Assembly (NCBI RefSeq): GCF_003952485.1
Contig: NZ_CP034447.1
Coordinates: 1,488,001 to 1,552,000, forward strand
DNA from: Mesorhizobium sp. M1E.F.Ca.ET.045.02.1.1
GTDB taxonomy: Bacteria > Pseudomonadota > Alphaproteobacteria > Rhizobiales > Rhizobiaceae
Reading direction: 5' to 3'
DNA: 64,000 bases
Shown here: in pieces, positions 47,653 to 58,273 of the stretch
Layout of the letters: each line of letters begins with the position of its first letter
Position numbering within the stretch: position 1 is the stretch's first letter
The notes under the pieces: model-generated
Seen by the model: only the letters and a program-made list of their open reading frames with translations
Told to the model about the DNA's origin: nothing
Database searches by the model: none
Program-made: the position numbers and the translations under genes

Positions 47653-49065
47653 TTCTCATACGTAACCGCGCTCGCCGTTGCGGTGCTGTTTCCAGCACAG
47701 GCGCTCGCCGCCGAGGCTCATGAGCTGCCCGGCGCCGCGATGTCGCTCTGGTGGGCACTGCCCTTCGCCGGACTGCTTTTGTCGATCGCGACCGGGCCGC
47801 TGCTCTTTCATCATGTCTGGGAGCATCACTACGGCAAGATTGCCGCCGCCTGGGCCGCTTTGGTGGTTGTTCCCCTCGCGGTCGCGTTCGGCGTTCCGAT
47901 GGCAGGCGAGGCGGTGCTGCATACGCTGCTGACCGAATACATGTCCTTCATCATTCTTTTGTTCGCGCTCTATACGATTTCGGGCGGCATCCTGCTTGCG
48001 GGCAACATCCATGGCACGCCGCTGGTGAATGCCGGCCTGCTGCTTGTCGGCGCGATCCTGGCCTCGGTCATCGGCACGACGGGAGCCTCGATGATCCTGA
48101 TCCGACCGGTCCTGCGCGCCAACGACAACCGGCCGTTCAACGCGCATGTGGTGATCTTCTTCATCTTCCTGGTATCCAACATCGGCGGCTCGCTGACGCC
48201 GCTTGGCGATCCGCCGCTGTTCGTCGGCTTCCTGCGCGGCGTCGATTTCTTCTGGACCACGGTGCATATCCTGCCCGACACGCTGTTCGTCGGCGGCCTG
48301 GTGCTCGCCGTCTTCCTCGCGCTCGACATCGTCCTGCATCGCCGCGAGGCCGGCATGCCAAAGATCAAGGACCCGACGCCGGACACGAAGGTGCGCCTGC
48401 GCGGGCTGGCCAATTTGCCGCTGCTGGCCGGCGTCATCGGCGCGATCCTGCTTTCGGCGAGTTGGAAGCCGGGCGTGAGCTTTTCCATCCTCGGCGTCAG
48501 CCTGGAGCTGCAGAACCTGGTGCGTGACGCGATCATCCTTGCGCTGGCCTTTCTGTCGCTTCAAGTCTCGTACAAGAGCCACCGCCAGGCGAACGGCTTC
48601 ACCTGGGGTCCCATCGCCGAAGTGGCGAAATTGTTTGCCGGCATCTTCATCTGCATCGTGCCGGTCATCGCCATCCTGAGGGCAGGTCACGACGGCGCGC
48701 TGGCACCGCTGGTCTCGCTGGTCACCTCGGCGGACGGCCAGCCCAACGACCTCGCCTATTTCTGGCTGACCGGCGCGCTGTCGTCCTTCCTCGACAATGC
48801 GCCGACCTATCTCGTGTTCTTCGAGCTTGCGGGCGGCGATGCGAAGCACCTGATGACGGAGGCCGCCTCGACGCTCGCCGCGGTCTCGGCCGGTGCGGTG
48901 TTCATGGGCGCCAACACCTATATCGGCAATGCGCCGAACTTCATGGTGTTTGCCATCGCCAGGCATCGCGGCTTCAAGATGCCCGGCTTCTTCGGCTACA
49001 TGGCGTGGTCGGGCCTGGTGCTGATCCCGACTTTTTTGATCGCGGGGTTTGTGTTCTTCCGTTGA
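47641..49065 (+). CDS. Sodium:proton antiporter, NhaD/ArsB-superfamily
   Basis: Polytopic inner-membrane ion transporter, about 474 aa with some 11-12 hydrophobic segments. Family marks include IGTTGASMILIRPVLRAND, SNIGGSLTPLGDPPLFVGF and ALSSFLDNAPTYLVFFELAG, as in NhaD-type Na+/H+ antiporters. The N-terminus looks like a cleavable signal (LAVAVLFPAQALAAEA). The only reasonable ATG for this signal, 47641, sits inside the terminal GGATGAGGGG of a RIME-like repeat, with GGGAGGG 15 bases upstream. It appears to be transcribed alone. Confidence 0.85.
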   Translation: MRGLFSYVTALAVAVLFPAQALAAEAHELPGAAMSLWWALPFAGLLLSIATGPLLFHHVWEHHYGKIAAAWAALVVVPLAVAFGVPMAGEAVLHTLLTEYMSFIILLFALYTISGGILLAGNIHGTPLVNAGLLLVGAILASVIGTTGASMILIRPVLRANDNRPFNAHVVIFFIFLVSNIGGSLTPLGDPPLFVGFLRGVDFFWTTVHILPDTLFVGGLVLAVFLALDIVLHRREAGMPKIKDPTPDTKVRLRGLANLPLLAGVIGAILLSASWKPGVSFSILGVSLELQNLVRDAIILALAFLSLQVSYKSHRQANGFTWGPIAEVAKLFAGIFICIVPVIAILRAGHDGALAPLVSLVTSADGQPNDLAYFWLTGALSSFLDNAPTYLVFFELAGGDAKHLMTEAASTLAAVSAGAVFMGANTYIGNAPNFMVFAIARHRGFKMPGFFGYMAWSGLVLIPTFLIAGFVFFR

Positions 49066-49223
49066 GCCGAGACACGACCAGCGTTGGCGATGCCCTTGTC
49101 GGGTGAAGCCGACGCCGCCGGCAGCCGCTGGCATGGAGTAGCCGGATGGCGACGGCGCTTGCGTATGCGGGGCCTGCAGTTTCTGCTATTGTCGAGCAGG
49201 TGCGGAGTTGGGTTGGGGCGACA

Positions 49224-50183
49224 ATGACGACCATCGAGAAGCTGCCCTATCTGTCAGCCGAATTCCTGGATGGCTTGACGATTTCGACGTCCGACGTGGT
49301 CGATGAAATCGAGCGACAGATCATCGGTCAGAGGCGTGGCGAAGTATGGTGCGCGCCGAAGGCGGTGGTGCTGCCAGGCGACGACCGCTACATCATGGCG
49401 ACCCTCGGCGTCGCGACCGAGCCCCGGGTGCTGGCGACCAAATCGCTGGTGGTCAACCCCCGCAACGCCGAGCGGGGACTTGCAACCCTGAACTCGCTGG
49501 TCACCCTTCTCGATGCTGAGACGGGTCTGCCGCTTGCTGTGGTCGACGGCAATTGGGTGACGTCCAAGCGTACGGCCGGTCTAAGCGCCGTGGCAGCCAG
49601 GCGTCTGGCTCGGGCCGACTCAGCGTGCGTCGCGTTCATCGGATGCGGCGTTCAGGCGCGCGCTCATCTCGAGGTCCTGGCCGATCTTTTTCCGCTGCAG
49701 GAGATTCGGGCCTTTGGTCGGGGCACAGGCAATCGTGACGCACTCTGTCGGATGGCTGAGACACGTGGTCTGACCGCAGTGGCGAGCGATACCGCCAAAG
49801 AGGCGGTCGAATCTGCTGATATCGTGGTGACAACGGTCACTTTGGTGCCCGAGCCCGCTTCATTTCTGGATGCGCGTTGGCTGAAGGCCGGAGTCTTCGC
49901 GACCATGACCGATCTGGCCCTGCCCTGGCTGCCTGAAACCATGGCTGTCTTCGATCGCATCGTGATAGACGACTTGGTGCAGGAGGCGACGATGAGCAGA
50001 CCGATGGTCAAGCCCGAACTCGTTGCCGGCGACTTGACGGGTTTGGTCGGCGGCGACGTGTCGGGTCGTCAAAGCGCGAGTGAGCGAACAGCTTTCACGT
50101 TCCGTGGCATGGCGGTCGGCGATCTTGCAATAGCCGGCCTGGCATTCGTACGCGCGAAAGCGATCGGCGCGCTGGACGACTAG
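49224..50183 (+). CDS. Ornithine cyclodeaminase/mu-crystallin family protein
   Basis: NAD(P)-dependent enzyme of about 319 aa. Motifs are LATKSLVVNP, TSKRTAGLSAVAARRLARAD and the Rossmann fold VAFIGCGVQARAHLEVL, all typical of the family, which includes ornithine cyclodeaminase, alanine dehydrogenase and pyrroline-2-carboxylate reductase. The ATG at 49224 is preferred over one at 49146, which adds 26 residues. It shows fewer long antisense frames than its neighbours, hinting at slightly different codon use. The reaction cannot be fixed. Confidence 0.85.
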   Translation: MTTIEKLPYLSAEFLDGLTISTSDVVDEIERQIIGQRRGEVWCAPKAVVLPGDDRYIMATLGVATEPRVLATKSLVVNPRNAERGLATLNSLVTLLDAETGLPLAVVDGNWVTSKRTAGLSAVAARRLARADSACVAFIGCGVQARAHLEVLADLFPLQEIRAFGRGTGNRDALCRMAETRGLTAVASDTAKEAVESADIVVTTVTLVPEPASFLDARWLKAGVFATMTDLALPWLPETMAVFDRIVIDDLVQEATMSRPMVKPELVAGDLTGLVGGDVSGRQSASERTAFTFRGMAVGDLAIAGLAFVRAKAIGALDD

Positions 50184-50204
50184 CGTGAAGGCCCAAGGCC
50201 TGGC

Positions 50205-50925
50205 TCAACCTACGCCGACATACCGCCGAACCGCCGAAGGATCGGAGCGCAGTTCCTCGACATCGACCGTCTCGCGGTTGCGGCCGTTCTCGATGAAAGA
50301 GACGCGGTCGGCTACCGAGAGCACGGCATCGACGCGCTGCTCGACCAGGATCGTCGAGACGCCGAGCTCGCGTAGCTTCGCCACCGTCTCGCGGATCTTG
50401 GCGATCATCGACGGCATCAGCCCTTCGGTCGGCTCGTCGAGCAGAAGCACCTGCGGTTCCAGGCAAAGCGCGCGCGCCATGGCGAGCATCTGCTGCTCGC
50501 CGCCTGAGAGCGTGCCGGAACGTTGCCTGAGGCGTTCCCTGAGCAGCGGGAAGAGATCGAGGACGTTCTCACGCGTCGCCTTGCCCTTGGCTCGCGCCAT
50601 CAGGCCGATCTCGATGTTTTCCGCCACCGTCATATCGGCGAACAATCGCCTGCCCTGCGGCACATAGGCAACGCCGGCCTTCGGCACGTCATGCGCGGCG
50701 AGCCCGGTCAGTTCCTTGCCGTCCAGCCTGATCGAGCCGGCCGCCGCCGGCACCAGCCCCATGATCGCTTTCAGCGTCGTCGTCTTGCCGGCGCCGTTGC
50801 GGCCGAACAGGCAAAGCACCTCGCCCTTGTTCAGCACGAGATCGAGGCCGTAGAGCACCTGGACCTCGCCATAGAAACAGTCGAGGCCGGAAATGGTCAG
50901 CAGCCCCCTCTCAGTCCCGGGGAGA

Positions 50926-50933
<8 letters not shown>
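50205..50933 (-). CDS. livF: Branched-chain-type ABC transporter ATPase LivF
   Basis: Second ATPase of a HAAT-family importer, 242 aa. Walker A is GRNGAGKTT, signature LSGGEQQMLAMARAL, Walker B VLLLDEPTEGL. The ATG at 50933 overlaps the livG end by 8 bases. Last gene of the operon binding protein, livH, livM, livG, livF. The transported ligand may not be a branched-chain amino acid; the family also carries aromatic acids, urea and amides. Confidence 0.92.
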
Positions 50934-51650
<717 letters not shown>

Positions 51651-51654
<4 letters not shown>

Positions 51655-52613
51655 GGCAGCCATCCCAGCCAGCGCTGGCGGATGCTGCCCAGAATGCCCT
51701 TCGGGGCAAACAGTACCAGCAGGATGAGCGCGACGCCGACGATCAGCAGATAGGCCGAGGTGAAGCCGCTGGTGATGTCGGTGACATAGTACATGAAAAG
51801 CGTGCCGATCAGCGGCCCGAGCGTCGTCGCGGCGCCGCCGAGCAGCACCCACAGCAGGGGCAGGATCGAGTACTGCACCGAAGCGAAACTCGAGCCGATA
51901 TAGCCGAACAGCAGCGCATAGGCCGCGCCGGATGCAGCGCAGATCGTGCCGGAGAGGACCACGGCGGCGAGCTTGTTGGCGACCGTGTCGTAGCCCAGCA
52001 TCCTGGTGCGCTCCTCGTTCTCGCGGATGGCGACCAGCACGCGGCCGAAGCGGGAGCGGACGACGGCAAGCGTGATGAACAGCACGACCGAGAACAGCGC
52101 CAGCGCACTCATGTAGCGCACGGTCGGGTTGGTGAGGTCGAACGATGTGCTGCCGAAATTCAACGCGCGCGACGTTTGCTGGATGACCAGGCCCTGGTCG
52201 CCGCCGGTCCAGGCGGCGAAATAGAGGATGAGCAGATAGAAGACCTGCGCGAACATCATGGTGACGATCATGAACGCCACACCAGAGGTGCGCAGCGCGA
52301 GCAGGCCGATGACCAGGGCAAGCAGCGCGCCGCAGGCCACACCGGCAATGAAGCTTTCCGGCACGCCCCAGCCCAGATGGTACACCGTCAGCCCGGCGCC
52401 GTAGAGGCCGGCCGAGAAGAACATGGCATGGCCGAGGCTGAGCAGGCCGACATAGCCGAAGAGCAGATTGTAGCCCATGGCGAAGACGGCGAGCGTCATG
52501 ATGCGGGCGAAAAGCCCCTGGTGGTAGTCAGGCAGGACGAAGTTCAGGACGAACAAAAGCGCGATGATCCCGATATGCGGGGCGTAGGTCTTTGCCAGCG
52601 AAACATCCTTCAT
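51651..52613 (-). CDS. livM: Branched-chain-type ABC permease LivM
   Basis: Inner-membrane permease, about 320 aa with eight or more hydrophobic segments. LivM marks: GYNLLFGYVGLLSLGHAMFF near the first third, and VAIRENEERTRMLGYDT, which is the cytoplasmic loop. The ATG at 52613 (MKDVSLAKTY) overlaps the livH stop by four bases. Confidence 0.92.
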
Positions 52614-53491
52614 CGCTGAGTGGTCCCAAACAACCCTTGAGGCCGGAACACCAGCACCATGGCGACGACCAGCGTGGCGATGATCTTGGCCAAAGTCGGC
52701 GAGAAGAACATCGAGATGATGCCGTCGGAAAGACCGATCAGGATGGCGGCGACCACGGTGCCACGCAGCGAGCCCAGCCCACCGATGATGACGACGATGA
52801 AGGACAGGAGCAACGGATCCTGTCCCATCAGGTAATGCGCCTGGCTGATCGGCACGATCAGCACCGCGGCGATCGCCGCCAGCATGGCGCCGATGGCGAA
52901 GACGCCGGCATAGACGCGCTCGACCGGAATGCCGAAGGCCTGCGCGGTCTCGCGATCGTACTGCGTGGCGCGCATGATCAGGCCGATCTTGGTGCGCGTC
53001 AGCACCAGCCAGGTCAGCACGAGGAGAATGGCGGAGGCCGCGACCACCGACAGCTTGTAGCCGGAATAGCCGAACCATGGCAGGAGGATGCGGTAGCTGA
53101 AAGGCGGCTCGACCGGGCGCGCCTCCGGCCCGTAGAAGGTCAGCGCCAGTTGCTGGATGATGTAGAGCATGCCGATGGTGGCGACGATGGTGCTTTCGGG
53201 ATTGTAGTTCAGCCGGCGCAGCACAAGCCATTCAGCAAGAAACGCGACCAGCCCGACCAGCAAGGGCGCGATCACCAGCGCGGCAACGAAGCCGACCGCC
53301 GGATGGCCCGAGATCGCCGTCGAGACCGCCCAGGCAAGCACCGCGCCCAGCATGAAGAACTCGCCGTGGGCGACATTGACGATGCGCATGACGCCGAAGA
53401 CCAGCGACAGGCCGAGCGCCGTCAGCGCCAGCACGGCGGACGTGACGAGGCCTTCGAGGGCGGCTAGGAGGAGGTGGGGTCCGAAGTGCAT
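52610..53491 (-). CDS. livH: Branched-chain-type ABC permease LivH
   Basis: Inner-membrane permease, 293 aa. It has the LivH pattern ALTALGLSLVFGVMRIVNVA followed by HGEFFMLGA, and IMRATQYDRETAQAFGI as the cytoplasmic loop. The gap to the upstream binding-protein gene (219 bases) is almost filled by a family C repeat, so distance or structure may reduce permease expression. Confidence 0.92.
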   Translation of the reverse strand: MHFGPHLLLAALEGLVTSAVLALTALGLSLVFGVMRIVNVAHGEFFMLGAVLAWAVSTAISGHPAVGFVAALVIAPLLVGLVAFLAEWLVLRRLNYNPESTIVATIGMLYIIQQLALTFYGPEARPVEPPFSYRILLPWFGYSGYKLSVVAASAILLVLTWLVLTRTKIGLIMRATQYDRETAQAFGIPVERVYAGVFAIGAMLAAIAAVLIVPISQAHYLMGQDPLLLSFIVVIIGGLGSLRGTVVAAILIGLSDGIISMFFSPTLAKIIATLVVAMVLVFRPQGLFGTTQR

Positions 53492-53516
53492 GGATTACAC
53501 ACAGGTTGGCGCCAAG

Positions 53517-53690
53517 TGCACCCCCCTCTGCCCTGCCGGGCATCTCCCCCTCAAGGGGGGAGATTGGATGTCACGGCCGCCTTCGCAAATGGCGAACGTC
53601 GCAGAATGAGTGCCGGCGCGCGAGCTGCCGATCTCCCCCCTTGAGGGGGAGATGTCCGGCAGGACAGAGGGGGGTGGCTTGGCGCCCACG
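53517..53690. repeat. Family C inverted repeat between binding protein and livH
   Basis: CCCCCTCTGCCCTGCCGGGC and CATCTCCCCCTCAAGGGGGG at the left are matched by CTCCCCCCTTGAGGGGGAGA and TGTCCGGCAGGACAGAGGGG at the right. The 170-bp element could fold into a long stem in the operon transcript. Confidence 0.85.
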
Positions 53691-53709
53691 CTTTGCTGGT
53701 AGGGCAAGC

Positions 53710-55014
53710 CTAGAGCGCCTGCGCCGTGTAATCCCCTTCCGGCTCGTAGAGGCCGTCCTCGATCTTGGTCTTGTGGACGACCTTCAGCTTGCCGCCTTCG
53801 ACCTTGGAGATGTTCTGGATGCCGAAGCACTGGTGGATCTTGCCGTTGAACGTCTTGGGGCCTTGCGGATGCTCCGGCCCTTCGGCGAATTCTTTCAGCG
53901 CCTCGGTGGCCTCGACCAGCTTGGCGCGGTCTTCCGGCCCCTTGTAGCCGGCATCCTCCATCGCCTTCTTGACGACGTAGAGCGTTTCCCAGCAGCCGAA
54001 CATGTGCGAGGCGGTGGAAATGTCCTTCGGGTCGCCGACGGCGGCGCCATTGTCGTCGATGCCGACGGCGGCGCGATAGGCTTTCTGGGCGGCGGAATCG
54101 TCAGGCTGCGCGTAGCGCGGCGAGCCTTCCCAGAAATGGCTGCCGTCGAGGAATTCGAGGCCGGGGCTGTTGATGTCGACGGCCTCGAGCGAGTCCATGA
54201 AGCCGAAGAGCTGCGGCCTTTGCGAGCCGTAGAACTCACCGAGCTCCTTGACGAAGGTGAGCACGGCCGGGCCGACCATGACGTGGTAGATGACTTCGGT
54301 CTCGGCCGGAATCTGGGGGAAGTACTTGGTGAAGGACGACTCCGTCGGCGGGATGGCGATCTGAGCGATGACGTCGGCCCCTTGCGCCTTCAGCGCCGGC
54401 GGCAGGTAATCGCGATGGTCGTAGCCGAAGGCGAAGTCGGGGAAGATCTGCGTCACCTTCTTGCCGGCGTTCGCCGCAATCCACGGCGCCATCGACTTGA
54501 TCTGGCTCTTCACGTCGGTGATGCCGGGCTGGAAGACGTAGCGGTTGAGCTTGGTCGAGGCGACATGATGGCCTTCGCTGACCACGAAATAGGGGATCTT
54601 GTTCTCGCCGGCGGCGGGCGCCGAGCCGATCACGACGTGCGAGAACAGCGTGCCGAAGACGATGTCGGTCTTGTGCTGCTTGGCAAACTTGCCGACAACC
54701 TCGGCGCCGCGCGCGGGATCGGTGCCGTCATCCTCGATCACCAGCTCGACCTTGCGGCCGTTGATGCCGCCGGCGCCGTTGATCGCCTTGACCGCGGCAG
54801 CGCTCGTCTTGTCGTACCAGCGACCGTAAGCGGCGCCGATGCCGGTGCGGTGCAACTGAAAGCCGATCCTGATCGGCGCCGAGCTCTGCGCCTGGCTGTA
54901 GCGAACGAAGCCTGGGGCCAGCGCAAGGCCGGCACCAGCGGCCATGCCCTTCAGCGCGGTGCGGCGCGTAAGAGTGGTCTTGGAGAGGTCGAAAAATCCG
55001 TTCTTGTCAGCCAT
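53710..55014 (-). CDS. Branched-chain-type ABC solute-binding protein, Tat signal
   Basis: Periplasmic binding protein of the type I (LivJ/urea/amide) class, 434 aa. The signal has paired arginines (TLTRRTALKGMAAGAGLALA), so Tat export is likely. The mature start IRIGFQLHRTGIGAAYG and INGRKVELVIEDDGTDP fit the family. First gene of the operon. A box resembling those upstream of hyuA and the Mo-hydroxylase operon lies in its promoter region, so the ligand could belong to the same pathway (inference). Confidence 0.9.
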   Translation of the reverse strand: MADKNGFFDLSKTTLTRRTALKGMAAGAGLALAPGFVRYSQAQSSAPIRIGFQLHRTGIGAAYGRWYDKTSAAAVKAINGAGGINGRKVELVIEDDGTDPARGAEVVGKFAKQHKTDIVFGTLFSHVVIGSAPAAGENKIPYFVVSEGHHVASTKLNRYVFQPGITDVKSQIKSMAPWIAANAGKKVTQIFPDFAFGYDHRDYLPPALKAQGADVIAQIAIPPTESSFTKYFPQIPAETEVIYHVMVGPAVLTFVKELGEFYGSQRPQLFGFMDSLEAVDINSPGLEFLDGSHFWEGSPRYAQPDDSAAQKAYRAAVGIDDNGAAVGDPKDISTASHMFGCWETLYVVKKAMEDAGYKGPEDRAKLVEATEALKEFAEGPEHPQGPKTFNGKIHQCFGIQNISKVEGGKLKVVHKTKIEDGLYEPEGDYTAQAL

Positions 55015-55090
55015 GTCCGTTCCCCTGTTTTTTCAGTCTTGACCAGCGATAAGGCGGCTCGCTCCTCCTTGCTCGGAGGACGCGAAAATT

Positions 55091-55110
55091 GCATGTGTAC
55101 AAACTAAATC
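55091..55110. promoter_or_regulatory. Candidate shared operator box 3 (GTGTACAAA), liv operon
   Basis: GCATGTGTACAAACTAAATC lies 77-96 bases upstream of the binding-protein start. Read on the operon strand it gives TTTGTACAC, against TTTGTATAC (box 1) and TTTGCATAC (box 2). Confidence 0.4.
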
Positions 55111-55153
55111 ACCAAAGCCGTGACCTGGCAAGCGAGCTTCCCCGGGGACACTC

Positions 55154-56593
55154 TCACCCAGCGGTCGGCGTGGCAAGCAGCCACAGGCCGAAGATCGTGT
55201 AGGCGATCATCAGAAGCGTCAACGGAAGCTGGCTGAGCGCCGCGCGAGAGGCTTGCGAATGCAGCCGCGCAGCGAGGCCATGCGCGACGAGCACGGCCAG
55301 CACATGACCGCCGATGATGACGCCGGCCTGCAGATTCCACAGCCACCAGGCCGACCCGGCGCCGGCCGCGACGCCCACCTCGACCAACCTGTCTGCGGTG
55401 CCGAACAGGTTCCAGCCAAGGCCGAAGGGATCGGAAAAGGCGACCAGCGCGTACTGGCCGTCGACGAGCAGCACCGTCAGGTAATGCGCGATATGATAGG
55501 CGAGCGCGATCGGCACGATCGACCACACGAGCAGGCCGGCGGCCTTGCCAAACGAATGCTCGTAACCGGCAAGGCGCTGGCCGAGAAAGACGGCGAGCGC
55601 GAACACCGCCGCGAGCAGGACGAAGGTGAGGACGAGGCCGAAGCTGCCGATGCCGATCAGCGCGGTGCGGCCCGGAAATTCCAGCGGATTGACGCCGAAC
55701 AGGCCGAGCCAGAAGAAGGTCTTCGACAAGCCGTCGAAGGATACCGAAGACAGCGCCAGCAGAAGGAATGCCGTGCCGCTTGGCGGCAACGGTTCGGCGG
55801 CAAGCAGCCTGGCACCCGGCCAGCAGAGGCTGAGCCTGCCCTCGTCGCGCTGGAAGGGCGCGAAGCGGGCGACCATGGAAAAGCAGATGCCGAGGAATTC
55901 GCCGCGCCGGCTCCAGTCCTCGTAGCCGAAGGCGAGCATGGCGACAAAGCTGACCAGCCAGTAGAGGCCGGCGGCGAGAGCCAGGCGGGACGGATCATCG
56001 GGCGCCGGGTCGATAAGCTCGAACCAGGCGAAGGCGAAGAACAGCGCGAAGGCCGGCCAGAAGCCGAACCATTTGGGCAGGAGCGACCGCTGCGTCTCGT
56101 CACTACGCCTGCCTGCCAGACGGCTCACGATGCGCCAAGGCCCAAACCACGGGTTGAGCCACGACCAGAGGTCGCCGAACACGCCCTGCAACAGCGTGAA
56201 GCCGGCCCACAGCAGCGTCCAGATCGCCAGCGGGAGCGGATTGGAGAGGGGATCGCGGCTGCCGGAGATGCCGGCGGCGATGAGAAGCGCAAAGCCGGCA
56301 AAGGAAAGCAGGCTGATGATAGTGCGTGAGCCGTCGCCGAAGGTGAACAGGGAGAGGCGCCGTCGCCAGAAACTGCCGAGGGCTGCCGGCGGCAGCAGCG
56401 CCAGAACGAGGAAGCTGACGGCCACGGCAAAAGCACCGCCGGCGATGTAGTAGCCGGTTGGAAGGAGCAAGACATGGCCGCGATCGGAGGCGTGGGCGAA
56501 GGCTGGGGTTGGGAGGAGAACGAGGGCGAAGGAGACAGGGGCCAATCTGCAAAGGTGGCGCTCTATGGCGCCCCCCTCTGTCCTGCCGGACAT
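55154..56593 (-). CDS. Polytopic membrane protein of unknown function
   Basis: A 479-residue protein with about 10-12 hydrophobic segments and a signal-like start (SFALVLLPTPAFAHASDRGH). No catalytic motif is recognised. Some His residues lie near membrane segments (AYHIAHYLTVLLVDGQY). Related proteins are sometimes named fenitrothion hydrolase in rhizobial genomes, but nothing visible supports a hydrolase. The start codon at 56593 and the first eight residues (MSGRTEGG) are encoded inside a family C repeat, with GAGG about 5 bases upstream; no other start fits the signal. It stands alone between the liv operon and pncB. Confidence 0.65.
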   Translation of the reverse strand: MSGRTEGGAIERHLCRLAPVSFALVLLPTPAFAHASDRGHVLLLPTGYYIAGGAFAVAVSFLVLALLPPAALGSFWRRRLSLFTFGDGSRTIISLLSFAGFALLIAAGISGSRDPLSNPLPLAIWTLLWAGFTLLQGVFGDLWSWLNPWFGPWRIVSRLAGRRSDETQRSLLPKWFGFWPAFALFFAFAWFELIDPAPDDPSRLALAAGLYWLVSFVAMLAFGYEDWSRRGEFLGICFSMVARFAPFQRDEGRLSLCWPGARLLAAEPLPPSGTAFLLLALSSVSFDGLSKTFFWLGLFGVNPLEFPGRTALIGIGSFGLVLTFVLLAAVFALAVFLGQRLAGYEHSFGKAAGLLVWSIVPIALAYHIAHYLTVLLVDGQYALVAFSDPFGLGWNLFGTADRLVEVGVAAGAGSAWWLWNLQAGVIIGGHVLAVLVAHGLAARLHSQASRAALSQLPLTLLMIAYTIFGLWLLATPTAG

Positions 56594-56727
56594 CTCCCCC
56601 TCAAGGGGGAGATTGGCAGCTTCTCTGCCGGCGCTTCCCCTGCAAAGCTGAAGATTGGCGAAGGTGGAGATGACAGGATAATCTCCCCCCTTGAGGGGGA
56701 GATGTCCGGCAGGACAGAGGGGGGCGC
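56567..56727. repeat. Family C inverted repeat; its left arm supplies a start codon
   Basis: Same architecture as 53517-53690: CCCCCTCTGTCCTGCCGGAC plus CATCTCCCCCTCAAGGGGGA at the left and the inverse at 56682-56725. The left arm, read on the minus strand, provides GAGGGGGAGATGTCC, which is the ribosome site and ATG of the membrane-protein gene. Confidence 0.85.
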
Positions 56728-56791
56728 GAAGGAACTCAGCCTATCCAACTTTGCCGTCTCGCAAGGCGATGCCGAAGAACCGGCAGCGTCG

Positions 56792-58096
56792 TCACACCTT
56801 GACCAACTGCCTCACCCGATCCTTCTCGCCAAAAATCCTGAGATACCTTTTGATCTCCTTCTCGTCCCCCGTCGCCTTGGCGGGATTGTCGGAGAGCTTC
56901 ACCGCGGGTCGGCCATTGGCTTCGCTGACCTTGCAGACCAGCGAGATGGCGTCGAGGCTGTTGGTTTCGGTCGGCGCGCAGCCCTCGAAATCATTGGTCA
57001 GGTTGGTGCCCCAGCCGAAGGACATGCGCACCTTGCCCTTGAAGTGACGATAGGTCTCCTCGATGGTCTCGACCTCGAGCCCGTCGGAGAAGATGAGAAG
57101 CTTCTGCTTCGGGTCCTTGCCCTTCTCGCGCCACCAGGAGAGGATCTTCTCGCCGCCTTCGATCGGCGGCGCGCTGTCGGGGCGGAAGCCGGTCCAGTCG
57201 GCGATCCAGTCCGGCGCGTCGCGCAAGAACGCAGCCGTGCCGAAGGTGTCGGGCAGCACGATCAGGAGGTTGCCGCCATAGTAGCGCTGCCAGTCCTGCA
57301 GCACCTTGTACGGCGCCTCCCGCAGCTCCTTCTCGGAATTGGCGAGCGCAGCGAACACCATCGGCAGTTCATGCGCATTGGTGCCGAGCGCCTCGAGGTC
57401 GTTGTCCATCGCCAAAAGCACGTTGGACGTGCCGGTGAAGGCCTCGCCGATGCCTTCCTTCAGCGCCTCGACGCACCAGCGCTGCCAGAGGAAAGAGTGG
57501 CGGCGGCGGGTGCCAAAATCGGAAATGCGGATGCCGGGCAAGGCCTTCAGGCGCTCGGTCTTGTCCCACATCTTGGCCTTGGCGCGGGCATAGAGCACGT
57601 CGAGCGCGAACGGTCCGAAGGAGCGCATGGCGGCGCGCGAGCGCAACTCGTTGATGATGGCAAGCGCCGGGATCTCCCAGAGCGTCGTGTACATCCAGGG
57701 GCCGCTGAAGGAGAGCTCGTATTGGCCGTCGCGTTTGGAGAGCTCGTAGCCGGGCAAGCGGAAGTCTTCCAGCCAGGCGAGGAATTCCGGCTCGAATATC
57801 TGCTTGCGGCCATAAAAGGTGTTGCCGCCCAGCCAGATCATCTCCTTCTTGGAAAAGCGGAGCGTGCGGGCGTGATCGAGCTGCTCGCGCAATTCGCCTT
57901 CATCGATCTCGTCGCCCAGGCGAACCGACGTCGTGCGATTGATCAGCGAGAAAGTGGCGTCGACCTTGGGATACATGCCCCAGATCATCTGCAGCATCAG
58001 AAGCTTGTAGAAGTCCGTGTCCAGCAGGCTGCGGACGATCGGATCGAGCTTCCAGGTGTGGTTATAGACGCGCCGCGCTATATCGGTCTTTGCCAT
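56792..58096 (-). CDS. pncB: Nicotinate phosphoribosyltransferase
   Basis: Couples nicotinate to PRPP for NAD salvage; 434 aa. Recognisable parts are [45 protein letters not shown] (histidine-autophosphorylation and phosphoribosyl region) and [11 protein letters not shown] with [10 protein letters not shown]. The ATG at 58096 ([15 protein letters not shown]) matches the usual bacterial start; a longer frame adds 15 residues. With pncA at 46661 the window contains both steps from nicotinamide to nicotinate mononucleotide. Confidence 0.93.
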   Translation of the reverse strand: MAKTDIARRVYNHTWKLDPIVRSLLDTDFYKLLMLQMIWGMYPKVDATFSLINRTTSVRLGDEIDEGELREQLDHARTLRFSKKEMIWLGGNTFYGRKQIFEPEFLAWLEDFRLPGYELSKRDGQYELSFSGPWMYTTLWEIPALAIINELRSRAAMRSFGPFALDVLYARAKAKMWDKTERLKALPGIRISDFGTRRRHSFLWQRWCVEALKEGIGEAFTGTSNVLLAMDNDLEALGTNAHELPMVFAALANSEKELREAPYKVLQDWQRYYGGNLLIVLPDTFGTAAFLRDAPDWIADWTGFRPDSAPPIEGGEKILSWWREKGKDPKQKLLIFSDGLEVETIEETYRHFKGKVRMSFGWGTNLTNDFEGCAPTETNSLDAISLVCKVSEANGRPAVKLSDNPAKATGDEKEIKRYLRIFGEKDRVRQLVKV

Positions 58097-58135
58097 ACTT
58101 GCTGCCGCCTTCGTTGCTCGCTCTAGATTTGTTCC

Positions 58136-58189
58136 AGGCAATTCCGGACGGAAAACTGCCCGCGCACTTTTCCTGGAACGGCTTTAGCC
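58136..58189. repeat. Dispersed repeat, AGGCAATTCCGGACGG family
   Basis: CAATTCCGGACGGAAAACTG then CACTTTTCCTGGAA is the inverted version of the unit at 7454-7513. It occupies much of the gap between pncB and the LysR gene. Confidence 0.65.
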
Positions 58190-58273
58190 ACAAGCCTCTT
58201 AGCATCGAATTTCCGAAAGTTCTGCCCGGTTTGGGAGCTGGCCCGACAAAAAGCAGCTATGCAAGTCCAGTCA

